Assembly (NCBI GenBank): GCA_004555265.1
Contig: SFIQ01000009.1
Coordinates: forward strand, 1-64,000
Reading direction: 5' to 3'
Source: Ruminococcus sp.
GTDB lineage: Bacteria; Bacillota; Clostridia; Oscillospirales; Acutalibacteraceae
DNA length: 64,000 nucleotides
In this document: one piece after another, positions 1 through 7,996 of the stretch
Numbering within the stretch: position 1 is the first letter of the stretch
Layout of the letters: every line of letters begins with the position of its first letter
Position numbers and translations under genes: made by a program
Notes under the pieces: model-generated
Databases searched by the model: none
Told to the model about the DNA's origin: nothing
The model's input: only the letters and a program-made list of their open reading frames with translations

Positions 1-9
1 AAAATTTTT

Positions 10-40
10 TGCAGACCGACTTTTGCCGGTCTGCTTTTTT
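10..40 (+). terminator. Rho-independent terminator of an upstream gene
   Basis: GCAGACCG and CGGTCTGC form an 8-bp stem followed by a T run. It ends a transcript that starts left of the window. Confidence 0.75.
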
Positions 41-165
41 CTTGCTTTTTTCCCTGTGTAGAAACAGACTTTCGGCATTATTATGAATTCTTGCCCTGCT
101 TTTTTGTCGTTTTTCACAATTCTTTTCGTTTTGTCTGCTTTTTCGCAAAAAAACGCTTTTTTTGG

Positions 166-194
166 TTGAAGTAACTATATTTTTGTGCTAAAAT
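166..194 (+). promoter_or_regulatory. Putative sigma-A promoter of the sugar symporter
   Basis: A TTGAAG -35 box and a TAAAAT -10 box are separated by 17 bases. They lie about 35 bases before the start codon of the GPH-type symporter, which has a GGGAGG ribosome binding site. Confidence 0.6.
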
Positions 195-227
195 TATAAA
201 GCTGTATAAAAATATGGGAGGTTTACT

Positions 228-2750
228 ATGAATTTGGTTCAAAAGGCAAAAGACGGCGTTTCCAAAGTCCGTACATATTGGAAAACGCCGATGGCCGGTC
301 GGTATATGAACTTCCGCGAAATCGCGGCATATTCCGGCGGCGGTATCGGTGCGTATATGATTATTACGCTTGGTACGGCATGTCTTCTCGCAACAGGGAA
401 TACGCTGATTTCCAGCACCTTGGGCGTGGACGCCACCGATATGTATATTATGTATGTGATTGCGGTGCTTGCGAATATCCCGCTGACGGGTATCCGTGCC
501 AATATCATCGACAATACGCGCAACAAGGCGGGCAAATACCGTCCGTATATCGTTTCCATGGCGTTGCCGACTGCCATTATTTGTATTTTAATGGTGTGGT
601 TCCCGTACAATAAGCTGGAAGCGATTGTCGGCACAGGCACTTGGTTCGGTGAACCCCGCGCGTATGTTGCGAAATGTGCCATTATTATGGTGTTGAATTT
701 GTTCCTGCATTTCTTCTATTACTTCTTCTATGATGCGTATGAGAACTTAATTCACGTGCTTTCTCCCAATACGCAGGAACGCGCCGATGTTGCGGCTGTG
801 AAGAGCGTTGTGTACTCTTTGGCACCGACGCTTGTAAATCTCTTTACGCCGATTATTGCGGCAAATGTGTTCCACACCAATTCCACCGATATTCGTGTTT
901 ACAGACTGCTGTATCCCATTCTCGCCGTGCTCGGTATTCTGCTTTGCATTGTTGTTTATAAATATACCGAGGAAAAAATCGTCCAGGCGAGAACCCATGT
1001 GGTGCAAATTAAATTTGTGGACGCACTGCGTGAGGTGGCGAAGAATAAATATTTCTGGATTATCTCTTTGGCAGGTTGGATTGGCTTCTTGGAGTCCTCT
1101 TACGCCAACATTCTCAACTGGCTTTACAATTACGGCGGTGTGTGCTCGGGCAATGAATACGGCTTGGTGGTCACACTGTACGGCAACTCGTCTTTGTGGG
1201 GTATGCTTTTGGCGCCGTTCTGTATTCGCCGTTGGGGTAAAAAATCCGTTTTGGTTGTGACCAACCTCTTTAACATTGCGTTCATTATGTTAATGTTGCC
1301 GTTCACTTCGCAGTTGGACGGACATATGACCATTTGGCTTGTCATGGGTTGTTTGTATTTGAACGGATTTATGGGTGCGTTTGCCCATATTCTCAATCCT
1401 GCCATTCAGGCGGATATTCGCGATTATCAGCAATACAAAACCGGCGAGCGTATTGACGGTATGTTCTCTGCCGTTGCAACCATCGGTACGGTGATTGCGC
1501 TTGCGACCTCCTCGGTACTCCCGATTATTTATGAAAAAGGCGGTATTACCAAAACAAATGCCGCAGTGGTTACCGCCAATCCCGAAATCCTGAACCGTAT
1601 GCTCGGGGACGGAAAAACCGTCGGTACCATTCTTGCCGAACAGCTTGCAAATGGGCAGGATAACTACAACAACGCCTATTCCGCGCTGTATGACCCGAAT
1701 ATCTTAACCGGCTTACTTCATGTTTTGATTATCGTTTCCGCGATTGGTGCGTTGATGAATGTTATCCCGTATTTCTGGTACGATTTTAACGAGAGAAAAC
1801 AAAAGTCCGTCGTGCGCGTGTTGCAGATTCGTGCATTGTTTGAGGACTACGGCAACAACGCCTTGGATGACGGCAAATTGGTCGAAGCGATTGACTTAAT
1901 TCGCAATGCCCGTGAAACCGTGGCGCTTGCACCCGAAGAGGTCAGCAAAAAAGATTATAAGTCCATAAAAGACAAGGCACAGCGCAAAGCCGCGAAAAAG
2001 GCATACCGCGAGGCGGTTGCACGCAATGAAGAAATCGAAGTTTCCAAATTTGTTTGTGAAGAACTCGACAAATTCTCCACCGCCCTTGTGCAGCATCAGC
2101 TTTCGGTTTACAAAAAGGTATATGACGCAGGTCTTGCCGGACTTCGCGCGAACGACATGGCAGATTTGCGCGCCGAACTTGCCGCGGCAAAAGCCATGCC
2201 GAAGACGGATGCAAACGAAAAAGAACTGCGCAAATTTGCGATTGAAGTTGCCAAAAAGAAAATCAGCTCTCGCAAAGCGATTGATAAGTATTTCAAAGAC
2301 GGTGCAGACTTCTCAAAACCGGATTTTGCCGTTTTGGAAGGCTATTTTGCCGCCGAAGACGAATGCGATGAAAAGTTGAAAGCGCTGTATGTTGAGCAAA
2401 GACTTGCGAAAAAAGCGCATGATTTCGCAAAAGCCAAAGAACTCAAAGCGGAAATTGACGCCGAGCAAATCAAACGCAAACAGGCGCGCAATGCTTCCAA
2501 AGCCGAAATGGACAGACACGCTTACTTTAACCGTGCCGCCAAGCCCTATTTGGATGCGGAAAAACTCATCAAACAGCAGGAAAATTACAGCCACTTCGAT
2601 GAAATTGCCGCAATGTATGATGACGCTAAGGTTCGTCACGAAGCCGCTTTGGCAGAGGCCGCCGCAGAAGCAGCGCGCATAAAAGCGGAAGAAGACGCCC
2701 TGAACGCCAAAATCAAAGCGGAAAAAGCCGCCAAGAAAAAACGCAAATAA
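228..2750 (+). CDS. GPH-family (MFS) sugar:cation symporter with long charged C-terminal tail
   Basis: Residues 1 to about 515 are a polytopic membrane domain of the glycoside-pentoside-hexuronide:cation symporter type, so sugar uptake driven by an ion gradient is likely. Family members are usually about 450-500 residues. This one is 840, because after the last membrane segment (about residue 520) there is a roughly 320-residue tail rich in Lys, Glu and Ala that should be cytoplasmic and helical or coiled-coil. A GGGAGG ribosome binding site sits 6 bases before the ATG. An AraC-type regulator follows after a terminator, which suggests sugar-responsive control. The substrate cannot be read from sequence. 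The tail is not a PTS IIA domain as far as I can see. Transporter assignment is firm; the tail function is unknown. Confidence 0.85.
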   Translation: MNLVQKAKDGVSKVRTYWKTPMAGRYMNFREIAAYSGGGIGAYMIITLGTACLLATGNTLISSTLGVDATDMYIMYVIAVLANIPLTGIRANIIDNTRNKAGKYRPYIVSMALPTAIICILMVWFPYNKLEAIVGTGTWFGEPRAYVAKCAIIMVLNLFLHFFYYFFYDAYENLIHVLSPNTQERADVAAVKSVVYSLAPTLVNLFTPIIAANVFHTNSTDIRVYRLLYPILAVLGILLCIVVYKYTEEKIVQARTHVVQIKFVDALREVAKNKYFWIISLAGWIGFLESSYANILNWLYNYGGVCSGNEYGLVVTLYGNSSLWGMLLAPFCIRRWGKKSVLVVTNLFNIAFIMLMLPFTSQLDGHMTIWLVMGCLYLNGFMGAFAHILNPAIQADIRDYQQYKTGERIDGMFSAVATIGTVIALATSSVLPIIYEKGGITKTNAAVVTANPEILNRMLGDGKTVGTILAEQLANGQDNYNNAYSALYDPNILTGLLHVLIIVSAIGALMNVIPYFWYDFNERKQKSVVRVLQIRALFEDYGNNALDDGKLVEAIDLIRNARETVALAPEEVSKKDYKSIKDKAQRKAAKKAYREAVARNEEIEVSKFVCEELDKFSTALVQHQLSVYKKVYDAGLAGLRANDMADLRAELAAAKAMPKTDANEKELRKFAIEVAKKKISSRKAIDKYFKDGADFSKPDFAVLEGYFAAEDECDEKLKALYVEQRLAKKAHDFAKAKELKAEIDAEQIKRKQARNASKAEMDRHAYFNRAAKPYLDAEKLIKQQENYSHFDEIAAMYDDAKVRHEAALAEAAAEAARIKAEEDALNAKIKAEKAAKKKRK

Positions 2751-2762
2751 TTCCCTGTAACC

Positions 2763-2805
2763 AAAGCGGGTATTTTACTTCGTTAGTAAAATGCCCGCTT
2801 TTTTT
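2763..2805 (+). terminator. Rho-independent terminator after the symporter
   Basis: AAAGCGGG(T)ATTTTAC pairs with GTAAAAT(G)CCCGCTTT around a short loop and is followed by a T run. Confidence 0.85.
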
Positions 2806-2892
2806 GCGTTTTTTGTGCGTTAAACCTTGAAAAATCCACCGAAATATGGTAATCTATACAAATAAAAGCAAATCAAAAAGGGGGTGCTCGGT

Positions 2893-3723
2893 GTGGAAAA
2901 TGCTTGCCAAATCAAACTGAATAATGTAAAATTCAATGATTTTCGGCTTTGCTATTGCGGCTATGAGGAATGCGAGCCCGGGCACAGTTTCGGCCCCGCC
3001 GTGAAAAATCACTATGTTTTGCACTATGTGTTAAGCGGAAAAGGCGAGTTTTCCGTCAACAATCAGCACTATACCATTACAAAAGGTGAGGCCTTTTTGA
3101 TTGAGCCGAATGTTCGCGCGTATTATAAAGCCGATACGGAAAACCCGTGGACCTATCTTTGGGTTGGCTTTGACGGCGACCATGCCGAGGAATACCTGCG
3201 CGAAATGAAGTTGCTCGGCGCGAAAAAGCCGGTCTTTTCCATTACAAAAGGCATTGAACTGAAACAAATTGTGATGGAAATGCTGAAACACAATACCTTA
3301 GGCATTGAAAATGAGTTTGCCTTGCAAGGGCTTTTGTGTAAATTCTTTTCGATTGTTTCGTCCGAGGTCACGCGCCGCGGCAAAAAGGCAGAGGACGACA
3401 GCAAACAGAATTATTACATCAAAAAAGCGATTGAATTTATCCGCGACAATTATTCCAACGGGATCAATGTGTCGGATATTTCCGAATATGTCGGTTTAAA
3501 CCGCAGTTATCTGTTCACCCTGTTTCAAGACCATTTGGGCATTTCCCCGCAAAAGTATTTGAGTAACTTCCGCTTGGAGCGCGCGTGTGAGTTATTAAAA
3601 GCCACCAATTATTCGATTGAGGATATTTCCTATTCCTGCGGCTACCGCGACCCGCTGGTGTTCTCGAAAGCCTTTAAAAAACTGTACGGCGTGTCGCCAC
3701 TCAAATATCGTAAGGATTGCTGA
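2893..3723 (+). CDS. AraC-family transcriptional regulator
   Basis: This DNA-binding regulator has an N-terminal cupin-like ligand-binding half (about residues 20-150) and a C-terminal double helix-turn-helix of AraC type (about residues 180-276, ending in the typical YGVSPLKYR segment). I place the start at the GTG at 2893, because the AAAAGGGGG ribosome binding site at about 2876-2884 leaves normal spacing to it. The in-frame GTG at 2884 would lie inside that site. It probably controls the preceding sugar symporter and perhaps sugar genes elsewhere. The effector is not identifiable. Confidence 0.88.
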   Translation: MENACQIKLNNVKFNDFRLCYCGYEECEPGHSFGPAVKNHYVLHYVLSGKGEFSVNNQHYTITKGEAFLIEPNVRAYYKADTENPWTYLWVGFDGDHAEEYLREMKLLGAKKPVFSITKGIELKQIVMEMLKHNTLGIENEFALQGLLCKFFSIVSSEVTRRGKKAEDDSKQNYYIKKAIEFIRDNYSNGINVSDISEYVGLNRSYLFTLFQDHLGISPQKYLSNFRLERACELLKATNYSIEDISYSCGYRDPLVFSKAFKKLYGVSPLKYRKDC

Positions 3724-3784
3724 ATAGAATGCACCTGATAATGTGAAGCCTGCAAGGGCAAGAACAACTGTTGTATATCAAACC

Positions 3785-3811
3785 AAAAGCCGCCGTTTCG
3801 GCGGCTTTTTT
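3785..3811 (+). terminator. Rho-independent terminator after the AraC regulator
   Basis: AAAAGCCGCC and GGCGGCTTTT flank a GTTTC loop and a T run follows. Confidence 0.88.
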
Positions 3812-3885
3812 CTGTACGCGCGCGGGATGAATTTGAAATATAAATTGGGGGTTGTAGGGGTATTTAACGGAATAAAATTTTCAGG

Positions 3886-4285
3886 GTAGGGCGGGGGCTT
3901 GCTCCCGCCGCAGGATTTGCTATGAATTCCGAAACGGGCAAACTGTAATGCGAGCGTAGGGGGCGACGACTCGGCGTCCCGTTGTAGGGGTCGGTGTCCT
4001 CGACGACCCGTTACTCCTCCCTCTGATGAGGGAGGTGGCTTTTGCTGCAGGCAAAAGACGGAGGGAGAGAAACGGAAAAATCTCTCCCCCAGTCAAATGC
4101 TTTGCATTTGACAGCCCCCTCGTCAGAGGGGGCGGAAACGGCGGGCGATTCGTGAATCGCCCCTACAACCGTAGGGAACGGTCTTGACCGTTCCGTAAAA
4201 TTATATCAAATTACGCGGGCGAACACAGAAATCGACGGGCGGGCGTGGAAACCCGCCCCCTACGGTTGGAAAGACAACCCCCATT
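3886..4285. repeat. Mosaic of intergenic palindromic repeat modules
   Basis: No gene is visible here. The stretch is a chain of short palindromes that recur elsewhere in the window: a GTAGGGCGGGGGC...GCCCGCCG-like module (3886-3910), a CCTCCCTC...GAGGGAGG module followed by a GGCAAAAGAC segment (4014-4070), a paired CTCCCCC...GGGGG module (about 4085-4133), GGCGATTCGTGAATCGCC (about 4144-4162), and GTAGGGAACGGTC...GACCGTTCCG (4171-4195). Related copies occur at 22.9, 23.8, 30.7, 36.3-36.9, 52.3-52.6, 61.0 and 63.6 kb. Confidence 0.8.
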
Positions 4286-4311
4286 TGTCTCACTGTAACA
4301 GAATCTCTATG

Positions 4312-4346
4312 AAAAAAACCGGGCGCTGTTCGGCGTCCGGTTTTGT
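4312..4346 (-). terminator. Rho-independent terminator of the DUF1643/epimerase pair
   Basis: Read on the - strand, AAAACCGG and CCGGTTTT close a GC-rich hairpin followed by a T run, just after the stop codon of the DUF1643 gene. Confidence 0.75.
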
Positions 4347-4348
4347 GG

Positions 4349-4972
4349 TTATTCCACAAATCGTTTTTGATAACTTTCCATATCAAAATCATCTAACGGG
4401 CTGTCTTTTTTGAGGTACAACGGGTGGTGCGGGTGACCTTTGACCGAGATTGTCCCCGCCGAAACCCAATGCGCGTTGTGGGCGTTTCCGACCTCAATAA
4501 TCTCGCGCAGACACAAATTCAAATATTTTCGCTTTTCCACAATGTTGCCCCACGCCGCCCAAACCGTCGGTCGGTCGCCTTTGCAAAGACTGAGTGCATA
4601 GGTAAACGCCTTTTTGTTTTCTTCGTGCAAATGCGCGTTAAAATGCGTTTCCATATCGTCGGGATTGGTCGCGCGCTGGGCGTAAACATTGAGCATAATA
4701 AAACTGTCAAATCCGTTAAACAGCGCAATGCGCTCAGCAGATTTCAAGGTGTTGTCCAGCGCGTCGGGCGCGGCAGTCGAGGGGTTAATGCCGTAGCAAA
4801 TCAGCGGATTTTCGCCGCGTGTACCGAGTATGTATCGGTATTCGTCATATTTGTTTGGCACAAACAGCCATTTTTGCACATCGTAATCCGCAGCAGGCGC
4901 TAACGCCTGTTCCAGCGCGGGGGCAAAATCCGCAATTTCAATTTCGCCGGTTTCACAAGTCGGAATATGCAT
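4349..4972 (-). CDS. DUF1643 domain-containing protein
   Basis: The protein has 207 residues. The central part (YRYILGTRGENPLICYGINP, then a conserved LDNTLKS and a MLNVYAQRAT segment) matches the DUF1643 family, a soluble domain of unknown function found in many bacteria. The C-terminal part contains the conserved AAWGN and a HPHHPLY-like segment, so the domain is complete. It lies 12 bases downstream of the epimerase gene in the same direction, so the two are probably co-transcribed. No enzymatic activity can be assigned. The family call is firm and the role is unknown. Confidence 0.85.
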   Translation of the reverse strand: MHIPTCETGEIEIADFAPALEQALAPAADYDVQKWLFVPNKYDEYRYILGTRGENPLICYGINPSTAAPDALDNTLKSAERIALFNGFDSFIMLNVYAQRATNPDDMETHFNAHLHEENKKAFTYALSLCKGDRPTVWAAWGNIVEKRKYLNLCLREIIEVGNAHNAHWVSAGTISVKGHPHHPLYLKKDSPLDDFDMESYQKRFVE

Positions 4973-4984
4973 TTGATAAACTCC

Positions 4985-5851
4985 TTATTCTGCAACATTT
5001 TCTAAGAATTCCGCTTTCCATGAAAAACGGAAGGTTTCGCCCGCAGGTAAGGCGACAATGCCACGCTTTTGCGAGAAATCCGCGACTGTTTGGTACCCGT
5101 CATTGATCCCGTGCCAAGGCTCAATGCAAACAAACGGCGCGGCGGGCTTTGCCCAAATCGCCAAAAACGGTGCATCGCCGAAGGTGAAGTGCATTTTTGT
5201 GCGCGCCTGTCGGCAGTGAAGGGTGATGCCTTTTGAACGGACATCGGAGAAAATCAGCGCGTCTTTGTCAAATAGATGTTCTGTCAGCGTCAGCGTGTCG
5301 CTGTTTTCCAAAATCAAATCGTGTTCCTCGGTTAAAAGAGAGTGATGGTCGATGCGCTCGCTCCAAAGCGTCTCTTTTTCGTCAAAGACAAGCGTATCCC
5401 CAAGCGCGCAGTTGAATGCCGGGTGCGCACCGAGTGAAAAATACATCGTTTCCGTATTTGGATTTTTTACGCTGTGGGTAACGGTTAGACAATTTTTGTC
5501 TATTTTGAATTGCATATACAATTCGTAGTCAAAGGGATAGTTAATTTTTGTCTGTTCGTCGCTTTTTTGCAAAAATACAAGGGTATCTTCGGTTGCTTCT
5601 ATGCAGGCAAAGTCCCGATGCCGCGCAAGCCCGTGGCGGATAATCTCGTATTCCTTGCCGCCGATACGGCATTTATCGTCGAGCAATTTTCCGATAATCG
5701 GGAACAGCACGGGGGATTGCCCGTTCCAAACAGCGGGGTTGCCCTGCCACAGAAACTCGTGCCCGCTTTTTGCACTTTGCACACTGCAAAGTACCGCGCC
5801 GAAGTCTTGCACCGAAATGCGTAACTGTTCATTTTGGATTGTCTTCGTCAT
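4985..5851 (-). CDS. Aldose 1-epimerase family protein (LacX-like)
   Basis: The 288-residue protein resembles the LacX branch of the galactose mutarotase superfamily, which interconverts anomers of hexoses in the cytoplasm. Visible hallmarks are HGLARHRDF near residue 74, the SLGAHPAFNC segment with the conserved His, and the C-terminal IEPWHG signature. I choose the ATG at 5851 because a GGAGG ribosome binding site is about 8 bases upstream. The reading frame is open further upstream, but the extra residues do not match the family and have no ribosome binding site. It heads a two-gene unit with the DUF1643 gene. Confidence 0.85.
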   Translation of the reverse strand: MTKTIQNEQLRISVQDFGAVLCSVQSAKSGHEFLWQGNPAVWNGQSPVLFPIIGKLLDDKCRIGGKEYEIIRHGLARHRDFACIEATEDTLVFLQKSDEQTKINYPFDYELYMQFKIDKNCLTVTHSVKNPNTETMYFSLGAHPAFNCALGDTLVFDEKETLWSERIDHHSLLTEEHDLILENSDTLTLTEHLFDKDALIFSDVRSKGITLHCRQARTKMHFTFGDAPFLAIWAKPAAPFVCIEPWHGINDGYQTVADFSQKRGIVALPAGETFRFSWKAEFLENVAE

Positions 5852-5986
5852 ACCGTACCTCCGAAACTGTGTTTCCTGATGCGCTTTTGAAAGCAAATGC
5901 ATTTCCGCCGTATACTTTATTTTCAAAAAAAGCAGTAAACGGCTTTGACAAGTCTGTTCACTGCTTTGGTGCATTGACGGTTGTTT

Positions 5987-6661
5987 TTACGGCTTTGCCT
6001 GCCTTGCGGGCTTATAACTGCAAGTGCCGCAAATGCGGTCGCCCGCATCGCCGGCGGCGGTTACAATATACCCGTCTTTATTTAAGCCGCCGGGAATATA
6101 TTTTGCGGCGTAAATTTTTACATCGGGGTGTTTTTCATATAACAGCTTCACGCCGACATCCGACGCGAAAATGCACATCACTTTAATATCTTGGCAGCCC
6201 TCTTTTTTCAGGTAGTCAATCGCGGCGTCCACACTGCCGCCTGTTGCGAGTGCAGGGTCTACAATGATAACAGGCCCTGCGGTGATGTCCACAGGCATTT
6301 TGTAGTAATAGGTAACGGGCTTCAAGGTTTCCTGGTCACGGTAAAGCCCGATATGCCCGACCTTTGCCGTCGGCGAAAGTCGGCGAAGCCCCTCGACCAT
6401 ACCAAGCCCCGCGCGGAGAATCGGTACAATCGTGAAGTCCTCGGCAAGCACGGGAGAGTCAAAATCGGCAAGCGGCGCCTGAATGGGCACATTCTTGGTT
6501 TTCAGGTCTTTTAATGCCTCATAGCCCATCAGCATTGTAAGTTCGTCCACGATTTCGCAAAATTCCTTGGAACCCGTGTTAATGTCGCAAAGATGGGTGA
6601 CCTTGTGCGCCACCAACGGGTGGTTGTCGAAACTCGTTACATTTTTTGTAAATTCTTCCAT
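5987..6661 (-). CDS. upp: Uracil phosphoribosyltransferase
   Basis: Upp converts uracil and PRPP to UMP, the key pyrimidine salvage step. The PRPP loop reads DPALATGGS (family: DPMLATGGS), and the uracil-binding end contains GGLNKDGYIV and GDAGDRICGT. The start is probably the ATG at 6661 (224 residues, near the family norm of about 209). A GAGGAG lies 13 bases upstream, which is rather far. An alternative TTG at 6697 would add 12 unconserved residues and has no ribosome binding site. The gene is divergent from pyrR and close to the uracil permease, so 5.9-9.5 kb is a uracil-salvage neighbourhood. Confidence 0.93.
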   Translation of the reverse strand: MEEFTKNVTSFDNHPLVAHKVTHLCDINTGSKEFCEIVDELTMLMGYEALKDLKTKNVPIQAPLADFDSPVLAEDFTIVPILRAGLGMVEGLRRLSPTAKVGHIGLYRDQETLKPVTYYYKMPVDITAGPVIIVDPALATGGSVDAAIDYLKKEGCQDIKVMCIFASDVGVKLLYEKHPDVKIYAAKYIPGGLNKDGYIVTAAGDAGDRICGTCSYKPARQAKP

Positions 6662-6761
6662 ATCGGTCTTGACGCTCCTCGCCTTGATTTTTTTCAATCA
6701 TAGCATATTTTTTTGCCTTTGACAAGAGCGTGCAAACCAACTTCTCGGTGACGCCTGTCGG

Positions 6762-6790
6762 TTGACATAAAATTTCGGCTATGCTATACT
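6762..6790 (+). promoter_or_regulatory. Promoter directly abutting the pyrR coding region
   Basis: A consensus TTGACA -35 box, a 17-base spacer and a TATACT -10 box are seen. The predicted start of transcription (about 6797) already lies inside sequence that still encodes conserved PyrR residues (see pyrR), leaving a leader of only about 20 bases. Confidence 0.75.
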
Positions 6791-6817
6791 TTCGAGGCGG
6801 CAGTCAAGCGGGCGCTG

Positions 6818-7312
6818 ATGCGCATTTCCTATGAAATTGTCGAAAAATGCGCCGATGTATCAAATCTTGTTTTGGTCGGCATTCGCACGCGAGGCGTACC
6901 GATTGCGGAAGTTATCGCCGAAAACATACAAAAAAACAGCGGCGTTGCAATTCCCGTGGGGTCGTTGGATATTACCTTTTACCGCGACGATCTCGAAAAG
7001 ATTGACGAGTCCCCGAAATTGAGTGACACGAAAATCGACGCGAACATCAACGGCAAAGAGGTTGTACTTGTGGACGATGTGCTGTATACGGGGCGCACGG
7101 CGCGCGCGGCGATTGACGCGCTCTTTGCTTTGGGCAGACCGGGTAAAATCCGCCTCGCGGTGTTGGTGGATCGCGGGCACAGGGAATTGCCCATTCGCCC
7201 CGATTATGTCGGGAAAAACATTCCCACCGCGCTGTCGGAGGTTATCAAGGTGCATATTGCGGCAACCGACGGCAAAACGGGTGTGGATATTTGCAAAGTC
7301 GTTCAGAAGTAA
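6818..7312 (+). CDS. pyrR: Bifunctional PyrR: pyr RNA-binding attenuator / uracil phosphoribosyltransferase, N-terminally shortened
   Basis: PyrR senses UMP and binds pyr-mRNA leaders to favour termination, and often has weak UPRT activity. The PRPP loop VVLVDDVLYTGRTARAA, the LDITFYRDDL segment and the AVLVDRGHRELPIRPDYVGK segment are all conserved. The only usable start is the ATG at 6818, giving 164 residues against about 180 in the family. The conserved N-terminal helix continues in frame upstream (FEAAVKRAL before the Met), but there is no ATG, GTG or TTG in that frame between an upstream stop at 6749 and 6818, and a strong promoter occupies the site. About 12-20 N-terminal residues have therefore been lost or replaced. 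No clear ribosome binding site is present. A PyrR-type leader precedes the permease at 7997. Confidence 0.88.
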   Translation: MRISYEIVEKCADVSNLVLVGIRTRGVPIAEVIAENIQKNSGVAIPVGSLDITFYRDDLEKIDESPKLSDTKIDANINGKEVVLVDDVLYTGRTARAAIDALFALGRPGKIRLAVLVDRGHRELPIRPDYVGKNIPTALSEVIKVHIAATDGKTGVDICKVVQK

Positions 7313-7327
7313 AAGGGGAAGTAACAA

Positions 7328-7774
7328 ATGGCAAACATCATTGTAAGCGCCTGCCTTTTCGGCTGTGATTGCCGTTACAAAGGCGACAACTGTAAACAGG
7401 AAGAACTTTTAGCCCTCGCAGAACGGCATACACTTGTGCCCGTTTGCCCCGAGCAGTTGGGTGGGCTTCCGACGCCGCGCAATCCCGCCGAGATTTGCGG
7501 CGACAAGGTGCTGTCAAACGCCGGGATAGATGTAACGAAGGAATACACAAAAGGCGCCGAAACCGCGCTTTATATCGCCAAAACCGTCGGCGCAGATGCC
7601 GCCGTGCTCAAAGCAAACAGCCCCTCCTGCGGGAAAGGCGTTATCTATGACGGCACATTTACGGGGCAAAAAACCGCGGGGGACGGCGTGACGGCAAAGC
7701 GGTTTGCCGCCGCCGAAATCCCGGTGTTTACCGAGAATGAAATCGAAGCGCTTTTGGCTTTTCTCGGCGAATAA
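7328..7774 (+). CDS. DUF523 family protein
   Basis: This 148-residue protein has the DUF523 pattern: an N-terminal SACLFGCDCRYKG cysteine motif, a central VCPEQLGGLPTPR segment, and ANSPSCGKG near residue 100. The conserved cysteines hint at metal or Fe-S binding, but no activity is established for the family that I can rely on. It starts 15 bases after pyrR behind an AAGGGGAA ribosome binding site, so it is co-transcribed with pyrR. Its place in a pyrimidine context may be accidental. Confidence 0.85.
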   Translation: MANIIVSACLFGCDCRYKGDNCKQEELLALAERHTLVPVCPEQLGGLPTPRNPAEICGDKVLSNAGIDVTKEYTKGAETALYIAKTVGADAAVLKANSPSCGKGVIYDGTFTGQKTAGDGVTAKRFAAAEIPVFTENEIEALLAFLGE

Positions 7775-7803
7775 AATCTTTTTTCGCGTTTTTTTGAAAA
7801 GGA

Positions 7804-7833
7804 TTGACAAAATCTGTTCTTATATGGTATACT
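7804..7833 (+). promoter_or_regulatory. Promoter of the uracil permease leader
   Basis: TTGACA and TATACT boxes are separated by 18 bases, starting 30 bases after the DUF523 stop codon. Transcription would begin near 7840, just before the attenuator structure. Confidence 0.75.
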
Positions 7834-7849
7834 GCGTACAATAAACGCG

Positions 7850-7960
7850 GCAATCTTTAAATTCGATACAGAGATATCGACAAGATGCATGTGTGGCATA
7901 TTTGAATAGGGCTATATTATGTTGCATATGAACCTTGTCAATATGGACAAGGTTTTTTTA
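7850..7960 (+). promoter_or_regulatory. PyrR-type attenuator leader upstream of the uracil permease
   Basis: Three mutually exclusive structures can be drawn. (1) A candidate PyrR-binding hairpin: lower stem ATCTT (7853-7857) with AAGAT (7882-7886), an asymmetric internal loop (TAAAT opposite a single C), upper stem TCGATA (7863-7868) with TATCGA (7875-7880), and the hexaloop CAGAGA, which fits the CNGNGA loop known for PyrR sites. (2) A terminator: AACCTTGTC (7931-7939) with GACAAGGTT (7946-7954) followed by seven Ts. (3) An antiterminator: GACAAG (7879-7884) with CTTGTC (7934-7939), extended by ATGCA (7885-7889) with TGCAT (7923-7927). Structure 1 would sequester the 5' arm of structure 3 and so allow structure 2. 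Known mechanism: PyrR with UMP stabilises structure 1. Confidence 0.8.
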
Positions 7961-7996
7961 TTGCATTGCCGGGAAAAATAAGGAGGAGTATCCAAA

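Noticed and set aside
4014..4133. CRISPR-like repeats
   Set aside because: Repeats are not of constant length or spacing and recur singly at many gaps; no cas genes are present.
7850..7960. Purine or xanthine riboswitch before the NCS2 permease
   Set aside because: The purine-aptamer junction and loop motifs are absent; the CAGAGA hairpin with a competing terminator fits a PyrR-type attenuator better.
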